Origin: Candidatus Hecatellales archaeon ex4484_218
GTDB lineage: Archaea; Thermoproteota; Bathyarchaeia; Hecatellales; Hecatellaceae
NCBI GenBank assembly: GCA_002254975.1
Contig: NJEB01000033.1
Coordinates: forward strand, 1 to 10,093
DNA: 10,093 nt
Direction of reading: 5' to 3'
In this document: positions 4,887 through 10,093 of the stretch, in pieces
How positions within the stretch are numbered: the first letter of the stretch is position 1
How the letters are laid out: each line of letters opens with the position of its first letter
Translations under genes and position numbers: made by a program
Notes under the pieces: generated by a model
What the model saw: the letters and a program-made list of their open reading frames with translations, nothing else
Told to the model about the DNA's origin: nothing
The model's database searches: none

Positions 4887-6154
4887 ACTTTCTGAAATTC
4901 TTCCAATTTTTTTAGGTTTTTTAATTCTTCAGCTAAGATTGGTAGGAAGGTTCCAATATCTGAAACAACACCAACAGCCTGCATAGAACCTCTATCTAAA
5001 AGCTTAGTTACGGTTGCAGGATTTATATCTACACAAACAACTCTAACAGTTGAGGGAATCATATTTCCAACAGCAATAGAATGTAAGGCTGTTGAAAACA
5101 TTAAAACCATGCTTGCATCCTTAAGAATCTCCCTATACCTTTTTTGAGCTTCAATCGTATCTGTGATAACCTCTGGTAGAGGACCATCATCCCTAATAGA
5201 ACCAGCCAAAACAAAAGGAATATTGTTTTTTATACATTCATAGATTATTCCTTTTTTAATTAAACCGGTTTCAACAGCCTTTTTAAGAGAACCAACCTTA
5301 TAGATTTCATTGATTGCTGCTATATGGTTTCTATAACCTTTTAATAGGGTAATTCCCTCCTTCAACGATACACCAAGAGAGGTCCCGTAAAGAGCTGCTT
5401 CAACATCATGAACTGCTAAAGCATTTCCTGAAAGTAAACCATCAACAAAACCCATCCTTATCATAGAAGCTAAAGATTCTGCTGCACCAGTATGGATAAC
5501 AGCAGGTCCTGCAACAACAACAATTTTCCCTCCAACCTTTTTAACCTCATAAATATCTTGAGCTATTTGTTTAATTATTGTTGAAGCTGGTTTTTCTGAG
5601 GATGCTTCACTACTCATAAACTTAAAAATTCCAATACTTTCCCTAGGTCTTTCTGGAGGTTTAACTTTTATTCCTTTTTCACCAACAACAATTAAATCTC
5701 CCTTTTTTATTTCACCTATAGCTTTACAGTATGCCTTACCTTTCTCAGGGTCTACAACCACAACTTTATCCATCATTAAACCTTCAACTTCAACCCATCG
5801 ACCCTTAAAATAAACATAGGTAGGATGATTTGTTGTTGAATAGAAATCTTCAGGTAAAATTTTATCTGCTGGAGCTGGTTTATATTTTACTTCCTCAACC
5901 TTACATGGGATCGCTCCTAACCTAAAAATTTCTTCTAAGATCAGTTTAAGATGGTTTTCATCTTCACCTTTTACCAACATTTTAGCATAACTATAATCTG
6001 TTTTTTTCCTGCCAACCCTAAACTCTAAAACCTCAAAATCTCCACCTAAATCCATGATTTTATCCCAAATCCTTGAAAGAATCATGGAGTCTATTAGATG
6101 ACCCTCAACTTCAACTTCTTGGATGGCGGAAAAATTTCTGGGTTTCCCAACCAT
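4883..6154 (-). CDS. Archaeal ornithine cyclodeaminase-type protein (TIGR00300, LOR/SDH family)
   Basis: This 423-residue protein is a full-length member of the TIGR00300 / LOR-SDH family. Archaeal members are assigned ornithine cyclodeaminase activity (ornithine to proline + ammonia, NAD-dependent); the same region forms the C-terminal part of cyanobacterial arginine dihydrolase ArgZ/AgrE. An N-terminal LOR/SDH domain (about 10-100, with FEVLEFRVGRKKTDYSYAKM) is followed by NHPTYVYFKGRWVEVEG (109-125) and an NAD-binding half: VVVAGPAVIHTGAAESLA (212-229), LLSGNALAVHDVEAALYGTS (240-259), LAGSIRDDGPLPEV (316-329), STALHSIAVGNMIPS (354-368) and VDINPATVTKLLDRGS (375-390). ATG 6154 has GAGGGGA (6163-6169) eight bases upstream. 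It lies 57 bases after thiDN on the same strand, so read-through from that gene is possible. Family firm; substrate inferred. Confidence 0.88.
   Translation of the reverse strand: MVGKPRNFSAIQEVEVEGHLIDSMILSRIWDKIMDLGGDFEVLEFRVGRKKTDYSYAKMLVKGEDENHLKLILEEIFRLGAIPCKVEEVKYKPAPADKILPEDFYSTTNHPTYVYFKGRWVEVEGLMMDKVVVVDPEKGKAYCKAIGEIKKGDLIVVGEKGIKVKPPERPRESIGIFKFMSSEASSEKPASTIIKQIAQDIYEVKKVGGKIVVVAGPAVIHTGAAESLASMIRMGFVDGLLSGNALAVHDVEAALYGTSLGVSLKEGITLLKGYRNHIAAINEIYKVGSLKKAVETGLIKKGIIYECIKNNIPFVLAGSIRDDGPLPEVITDTIEAQKRYREILKDASMVLMFSTALHSIAVGNMIPSTVRVVCVDINPATVTKLLDRGSMQAVGVVSDIGTFLPILAEELKNLKKLEEFQKV
4907..4922 (+). terminator. T-tracts ending aspS transcription inside the convergent gene
   Basis: Runs of seven T (4907-4913) and six T (4917-4922) start 21 bases after the aspS stop. 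Because the two convergent genes share stop bases, these U-tracts necessarily lie within the last codons of the ornithine cyclodeaminase-type gene, read antisense. Confidence 0.4.
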
Positions 6155-6162
6155 TCCAAGTT

Positions 6163-6169
6163 TCCCCTC
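6163..6169 (-). promoter_or_regulatory. Shine-Dalgarno site of the ornithine cyclodeaminase-type gene
   Basis: The minus strand reads GAGGGGA, ending 8 bases before ATG 6154. It confirms this ATG over internal candidates. Confidence 0.5.
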
Positions 6170-6211
6170 AAAAAAGGCTTAAATTCCTTAATTTAAAGCT
6201 TTAGTTTAACA

Positions 6212-7546
6212 TTAAAAATTTTTAACAGCTTTCCCCACTTTTTCAACAAGTTTAACAGCATTTTCACCTAAAATTCTAATCATAGGTTCTTTTCCCGGTT
6301 CTCCTAAATCATAGATTACATCAGGAACTTTCCCAATTTTTTTGACGGCTTGTTTAAACCCCCAATCTAAAGTTTTACCCTCAACCATCTTAATCTTTTT
6401 AGGCTCAAACCTTCTATCAAAACTTGAAATAGTAAATTTCTCCTTTTCTAAAGCCTTTAAAAGTTTTTTATCGTAACGTAAATTTAATGCTGCTTTAATT
6501 TTTGGGTTTAACATGTTTGAAGCCAAGATTAACCTAGCCATATGGGTTGAAACACCAAACCTAACATTTCCAGCAACAATTTTTCCCTTAATTTTTCTTA
6601 TCCTACCCTCAACACCAGCTACATGATAAATTGTTGAAGGATAAGGTAAAGCTTCAGCAATTTGAGTTCCAACCTCAGCAATAAACTCATGAACTTTTTT
6701 AAACTTTAAAAACTTGTTTAAGGCTAAATTTACATCCTCCAAAACCCCACATTTTTCAGCTTCATTGTAAAGAGGAATTAGGGGATGAATAACCTTTAGA
6801 CCTTTTCCAATTTTTAAACCAAATCTAAAAACTTCTTCAACCATTTTTTCAACAGTTTCAATTGCTTGAGAAACATTTTTTCCAGAAGCCAAACATGCTG
6901 TTAGGGCTGCTGAAAAAAAACAGCCACCTCCATGAATTTTACCATTCAATTTAGGTTTTGTAAAAAAAACAGATTTTTTTCCATTAAAAAATAGGTCTAC
7001 AACATTTTTTCCTTTTAAATGTCCACCTTTAACAACAACATTTTCCACTCCAAACTTTAAAATTTTTTCAGCAGCTTTAACCATATCATCCATATTTTTA
7101 ATTTTAACACCTGAAAGAATACTTGCCTCAAAAATATTTGGAGTTACAATTTTTGTTAAAGGTAAAAGATTTTTAATATAAGTTTTAATAATCTCATCAT
7201 CCACAAATTTTTTACCTGTTGTGGATTTAAATATAGGGTCAACAACAAGTTTTAAACCGTAATCATCAACAAAATCAGCAACAATTTTAACTGTTTCTTT
7301 TGAAGGAAGAATTCCTGTTTTTACAGCATCAATTTTAAGGTCGTCCAAAATTGTTTGAAATTGTTCTTCAACAAATTCAGGTTTTACCGGTAAAACTTTT
7401 TTTATACTTTTTGTGTTTTGGGCGGTTAAAGCTGTAACTACACATGCACCATGAACCTTAAAAGTGCTAAAAGTTTTTAGGTCTGCTAAAACACCAGCAC
7501 CACCACACCCATCAACACCTGCAACTGTTAAGGCTGTAAAAACCAA
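6212..7546 (-). CDS. thiDN: Bifunctional HMP(-P) kinase / thiamine-phosphate synthase (ThiD-ThiN fusion)
   Basis: This 444-residue fusion performs two steps of thiamine synthesis. The N-terminal ribokinase-fold ThiD domain (about 1-255) phosphorylates hydroxymethylpyrimidine and its phosphate. It shows TVAGVDGCGGAGVLADLKTF (7-26), ALTAQNT, VKTGILPS, VVDPIFKSTTG, IVTPNIFEASIL, VVKGGH and HGGGCFFSAAL with the catalytic cysteine C209. The C-terminal ThiN domain (about 265-444), the archaeal replacement for ThiE, joins the pyrimidine and thiazole units. It shows VEGRIRKIKGKIVAGNVRFG, STHMARLIL, NLRYD, SSFDRR, LDWGF, PDVIYDLGEPGKEPMIRILG. Some ThiD positions differ from the common form (VDGCGG for SDSSGG; GGGCFF for GTGCTL), though the key cysteine and anion-hole glycines remain. 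Start TTG 7546 is supported by GGTGA seven bases upstream. It sits 81 bases behind the eL43 gene. Confidence 0.93.
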   Translation of the reverse strand: MVFTALTVAGVDGCGGAGVLADLKTFSTFKVHGACVVTALTAQNTKSIKKVLPVKPEFVEEQFQTILDDLKIDAVKTGILPSKETVKIVADFVDDYGLKLVVDPIFKSTTGKKFVDDEIIKTYIKNLLPLTKIVTPNIFEASILSGVKIKNMDDMVKAAEKILKFGVENVVVKGGHLKGKNVVDLFFNGKKSVFFTKPKLNGKIHGGGCFFSAALTACLASGKNVSQAIETVEKMVEEVFRFGLKIGKGLKVIHPLIPLYNEAEKCGVLEDVNLALNKFLKFKKVHEFIAEVGTQIAEALPYPSTIYHVAGVEGRIRKIKGKIVAGNVRFGVSTHMARLILASNMLNPKIKAALNLRYDKKLLKALEKEKFTISSFDRRFEPKKIKMVEGKTLDWGFKQAVKKIGKVPDVIYDLGEPGKEPMIRILGENAVKLVEKVGKAVKNF

Positions 7547-7553
7547 CCCTACT

Positions 7554-7558
7554 TCACC
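7554..7558 (-). promoter_or_regulatory. Shine-Dalgarno site of thiDN
   Basis: GGTGA on the minus strand lies 7 bases before TTG 7546 and decides that start; no ATG is available nearby in frame. Confidence 0.5.
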
Positions 7559-7614
7559 AACCTAAATAAGCTAAAATTTTTACTCTGAAAACCTTAAAAA
7601 TTCTGGTGGATTTC

Positions 7615-7620
7615 AAAAAA
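7615..7620 (-). terminator. Possible T-tract terminator after the eL43 gene
   Basis: On the minus strand a six-T run follows the eL43 stop by 7 bases. It could end the exosome/ribosomal transcript, with A/T-rich promoter-like sequence (7565-7595) before thiDN. It is short, so partial read-through into thiDN is equally plausible. Confidence 0.3.
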
Positions 7621-7627
7621 TAAGGAT

Positions 7628-7882
7628 TTAGGTTTCTTTAGGTTTTTTTACGATAACCCCAATTTTTGTTGTTGGTGTGTAGGCTCCTCCAGCAAAAGTA
7701 TATCCACATTTTTTACATTTCCAGATTCCAACACTTTGTCTTTTAACAGCCCTAGCTTCACATTTTGGACATTCATAAACTTGTTTTGCTAACCTTTCAA
7801 TTTCAGCTCTAACCTTTCTTAAGCTTGCTCCACCCCTTTCACGAAATCTTGCTACAGGACCAAGCTTTTTTGTTTTTCCCAT
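7628..7882 (-). CDS. rpl37ae: Large-subunit ribosomal protein eL43 (L37Ae)
   Basis: This 84-residue zinc-ribbon protein of the large ribosomal subunit matches the archaeal/eukaryotic eL43 family in length and layout. A basic N-terminus with LGPVARFRERGGASLRK (7-23) is followed by CPKC (38-41) and CKKC (56-59), the four zinc ligands, and the closing GGAYTPTT (65-72). The ATG starts only 3 bases after the rrp42 stop, with GGTGT in the final rrp42 codons as ribosome binding site, so translation is coupled. Its place after rrp42 is the classic archaeal exosome-cluster order. Confidence 0.97.
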   Translation of the reverse strand: MGKTKKLGPVARFRERGGASLRKVRAEIERLAKQVYECPKCEARAVKRQSVGIWKCKKCGYTFAGGAYTPTTKIGVIVKKPKET

Positions 7883-7885
7883 TTT

Positions 7886-8704
7886 TTAACACCATTCCCT
7901 AAAAAATTTTTCTCTAATTTCACTGGATTTTTTTCTAGCTATTTTTTGAGCTTCAACAATTTCATCCAATGTAAATGCACCTAAACCACTTTTTTGCATA
8001 GCACATATTTCCCCATTTTTTGTTAAAGTTATTGTAAGTTTGGCTGAAGCCATATTTTCTTCATCAAGAGTTGGGTCTACAAGAATTTTATCATCAATTT
8101 TTACCATTGTTACAGGTATTGGACAATTTTGAACAGGTAAAGGAACATATTCATCCATCTTTATAACCTCACCATTTTCTTTTACCCTATAAACTGGAAG
8201 TTTTGCGTTTAAAATAGCTGAAACAGCAGCAAGTCCAGCAGCATCTACAAGATTTCCATCATGGTCTAGAATATAAACATCAACAAAAACAACATAAACC
8301 TCTTTTCCAGGAATAATTACAAGTTTTTCCATATCAATGGTTTTAGATTCTCTAATTCCCCTATCAACCAACCTAGCTAACTCAATTGAGTTTTCATCTG
8401 GTGGACCAGGTTCAAAATATTTGTAGGCTAAAGGTACAAATTCAGCATTAACTGTAAGTGCACCCTGATTGGGTAAATCTGGATATGGTTGTCCAGTTTC
8501 AATTTTTACACCAACAAGAACTTTTGTATTTCCCATAGAAACTAAAGCTGAACCTTCAGCTTTTTCTACAACACCATTTTCAATCTTGATTTCCCTATAA
8601 TCCAATAAACCTCTACCATCCAACCTTTTACCCGAAGCTAAAAGTTTCATCATTCTTTTACTTTTAATCTTTGTTAAAGGTTCTACTTGAGAAGTTACAG
8701 ACAA
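7886..8704 (-). CDS. rrp42: Exosome complex subunit Rrp42
   Basis: This 272-residue RNase PH-fold protein is the non-catalytic partner of Rrp41 in the hexameric ring of the archaeal exosome, needed for activity and RNA binding. The sequence shows GKRLDGRGLLDYREIKIENG (25-44), EGSALVSMGNTKVLVGVKIE, GALTVNAEFVPLA, ELARLVDRGIRES, VYVVFVDVYILDHDGNLVDAA, the tail-domain strand ILVDPTLDEE, and the terminal helix. The phosphorolytic GEADMP motif of Rrp41 is absent, as expected. The start is TTG 8704, with GGTGA (8711-8715) six bases upstream, because no ATG fits the conserved N-terminus (SVTSQVEPLTKIKSKRM). It lies 18 bases after rrp41. Confidence 0.96.
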   Translation of the reverse strand: MSVTSQVEPLTKIKSKRMMKLLASGKRLDGRGLLDYREIKIENGVVEKAEGSALVSMGNTKVLVGVKIETGQPYPDLPNQGALTVNAEFVPLAYKYFEPGPPDENSIELARLVDRGIRESKTIDMEKLVIIPGKEVYVVFVDVYILDHDGNLVDAAGLAAVSAILNAKLPVYRVKENGEVIKMDEYVPLPVQNCPIPVTMVKIDDKILVDPTLDEENMASAKLTITLTKNGEICAMQKSGLGAFTLDEIVEAQKIARKKSSEIREKFFREWC

Positions 8705-8710
8705 CCTATT

Positions 8711-8715
8711 TCACC
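8711..8715 (-). promoter_or_regulatory. Shine-Dalgarno site of rrp42
   Basis: GGTGA on the minus strand, 6 bases before TTG 8704, decides the non-ATG start; the arrangement is nearly the same as before thiDN. Confidence 0.5.
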
Positions 8716-8722
8716 AACCCCT

Positions 8723-9448
8723 TTACTCTTTCTCCGTTTGTAGATATTTTTGTTTAAGAGCCTCCTTCTGAATCTTGTAAATCTTCATACACGCATCCTT
8801 AGCCATATTTAAAGCTTTAAAAAACTCTTCCTCCGTAAATATTCCATCCATTTGGATAAGAGAAATTTTTCTTAAAGCAGGTATGTAGGCAATAGGCATA
8901 TCAGCCTCACCAAGCTTATCTTCAACATCAGAAAGGTCTACAGCAAGTTTCCCATCAATTTTCCCAACAGCACAAGCTACAACTAAATCTTTTAAAGGTA
9001 TTCCAGCATCAGCTAAAGCCAAAGATGAGGCGGTAATAGCTGCACATCGACTTCCCCCATCTGATTGAAGAACCTCAATAAAAATATCTATCATACTTCT
9101 AGGATAATATTCAGAGAATATAGCTGGTTCTAAAGCTTCCCTAATAACTTTCGAAATTTCTATTTCTCTACGGGATGGAGCTGGAGATTTTCTTTCATCT
9201 GTTGAAAAAGGAGCCATATGGTATCTACATCTAATAGCAGCTCTATCATGTAAACCTATATGTTTTGGTTGAGCTTCTCTCGGTCCATAAACAGCAACTA
9301 TTATCTTATTTCTTCCCTGCTCAATATAAGCTGAACCATCTGCGTTTGCAAGTAAACCTATCTCTATTTTTATTGGTCTAATTTCATCCAGTTTACGACC
9401 ATCAACCCTTAAACCATTTTCATCAATAAGCTTTTTAATTTCAGTCAT
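8723..9448 (-). CDS. rrp41: Exosome complex exonuclease Rrp41 (catalytic subunit)
   Basis: This 241-residue RNase PH-fold protein carries the phosphorolytic 3'-5' exoribonuclease and polyadenylating active site of the archaeal exosome. Visible are [19 protein letters not shown] (13-31), [21 protein letters not shown] (36-56), [10 protein letters not shown], the basic [14 protein letters not shown] segment (93-106), [22 protein letters not shown] (129-150) with the phosphate/RNA-binding arginine, and [12 protein letters not shown] (176-187). D183 in that last segment matches the catalytic aspartate (D182 in Sulfolobus). Length and all expected motifs are normal. ATG 9448 overlaps the end of rrp4 by 8 bases, with AGGGTGT upstream, so translation is coupled. 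Confidence 0.98.
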   Translation of the reverse strand: MTEIKKLIDENGLRVDGRKLDEIRPIKIEIGLLANADGSAYIEQGRNKIIVAVYGPREAQPKHIGLHDRAAIRCRYHMAPFSTDERKSPAPSRREIEISKVIREALEPAIFSEYYPRSMIDIFIEVLQSDGGSRCAAITASSLALADAGIPLKDLVVACAVGKIDGKLAVDLSDVEDKLGEADMPIAYIPALRKISLIQMDGIFTEEEFFKALNMAKDACMKIYKIQKEALKQKYLQTEKE

Positions 9449-10093
9449 TTTTTACACCCTTCTCAGTTTTAAGAAATTCTTTAACCCTATCTGTTAATCC
9501 TGTTGTATGGGCTTGTTCTTCAACCATTTTTATAGCTTTAACAACAAGCTCAATTTTTTCAGGATTTCTGCTTCGAATAAAAATTCTTCCATTTTGACCA
9601 ACAATTATTTCACATCCGGTTTCCCGTTTAATCATGTTTATCATCGAACCTTTTTTCCCTATTAATCTAGGAACCTTTGTAGGTGTTAATTTTACTATGA
9701 TTCCATCACTAATTTTTCCTAAATCTTTATCTTTAATGGTTAATGTAGGGTCTTTTGTTCTATCAAAAGACACAATTTTACCTACAATAACATCTCCAAC
9801 ATCCAAAATTTTTGTTAAAGAATCAAGTTTTGGACTAAAAGATTTGCCTACAACCTCAGGAACACCTAAAACTGCCTTATAAGGTGAATTTATATCTACA
9901 GTCCAGCCACTTAAACTTACATCTACAATTTGCCCAATAACAACATCACCAATTTTTGGAATGTATCTTCCTTTTAAAGGAACAACAAAAATTTTTTTGT
10001 CATCAAAATCAACTAACCCAATTTTTTGAGAATATATTCTATTTCCCTCTTTGTAGGTGTTTTCACCAGCTACATAATCCCCTTCAGCAAGTA
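9441..10093 (-). CDS. rrp4: Exosome RNA-binding cap subunit Rrp4 (5' end beyond window)
   Basis: The frame stays open to the right edge, giving 216 residues; roughly 15-20 N-terminal residues and the start codon are missing. Rrp4 caps the Rrp41/Rrp42 ring and recruits RNA, favouring A-rich tails. Visible are the N-terminal domain ([20 protein letters not shown], 2-21), the S1 domain (about 44-120, [20 protein letters not shown] onward, with [18 protein letters not shown]), and a KH domain (about 130-195) with [20 protein letters not shown] (140-159), where GKKG is the RNA-contacting turn. The S1-KH order separates it from Csl4, which has a zinc ribbon instead. It overlaps rrp41 by 8 bases. 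Confidence 0.97.
   Translation of the reverse strand, partial: LAEGDYVAGENTYKEGNRIYSQKIGLVDFDDKKIFVVPLKGRYIPKIGDVVIGQIVDVSLSGWTVDINSPYKAVLGVPEVVGKSFSPKLDSLTKILDVGDVIVGKIVSFDRTKDPTLTIKDKDLGKISDGIIVKLTPTKVPRLIGKKGSMINMIKRETGCEIIVGQNGRIFIRSRNPEKIELVVKAIKMVEEQAHTTGLTDRVKEFLKTEKGVKND

Noticed and set aside
9441..9806. A separate 121-residue KH-only protein
   Set aside because: The same frame continues without a stop to the right edge and encodes the N-terminal and S1 parts of Rrp4, so the TTG at 9806 is internal.
9634..9882. Plus-strand open frame of 82 codons
   Set aside because: Antisense to the KH and S1 region of rrp4; no independent coding signal.

Overview
The window is an AT-rich piece of an archaeal chromosome. 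An Alba chromatin protein, the exosome genes rrp4-rrp41-rrp42 followed by ribosomal protein eL43 (L37Ae), an archaeal-type AspRS, a ThiD-ThiN fusion, and TATA-box promoters with short GGTGA-type ribosome binding sites all point to Archaea. The gene set fits a TACK-group lineage, perhaps Bathyarchaeia or a relative. That placement is an inference from gene content and protein style; no rRNA is present to test it.

Layout from left to right. Positions 1-1311 (minus strand) hold the succinyl-CoA synthetase pair sucC-sucD, with sucD cut by the left edge. Positions 1385-1651 (plus) hold only the C-terminal end of a 4-hydroxybutyryl-CoA dehydratase-like flavoprotein, probably a gene remnant. Positions 1783-4886 (plus) carry alba, an RNase Z-like metallo-beta-lactamase-fold hydrolase, a KH-domain NusA-like protein and aspS. 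Positions 4883-10093 (minus) carry, in transcription order from the right edge, rrp4 (5' end missing), rrp41, rrp42, the eL43 gene, thiDN and an archaeal ornithine cyclodeaminase-type gene (TIGR00300, LOR/SDH family). aspS and the last gene converge and their stop codons overlap in a single TTAA.

How the genes work together. Rrp4, Rrp41 and Rrp42 build the RNA-degrading exosome (catalytic Rrp41, structural Rrp42, RNA-binding cap Rrp4) and are translationally coupled to a ribosomal protein. The metabolic genes cover the TCA-type succinyl-CoA/succinate step, thiamine phosphate synthesis, and ornithine-to-proline conversion. Alba, the NusA-like KH protein and AspRS form an information-processing block.

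The most unusual observation is that AspRS appears to lack about 43-45 residues from the middle of its N-terminal OB-fold anticodon-binding domain, in frame, while the catalytic core is intact. Other notable points are the dehydratase remnant, a perfect operator-like inverted repeat at the alba promoter, frequent TTG starts behind GGTGA sites, and an exosome cluster that runs into thiDN instead of the usual rpb12/pcc1/prefoldin genes. No intergenic stretch exceeds 300 bases. I saw no tRNA, rRNA, CRISPR array or insertion sequence.
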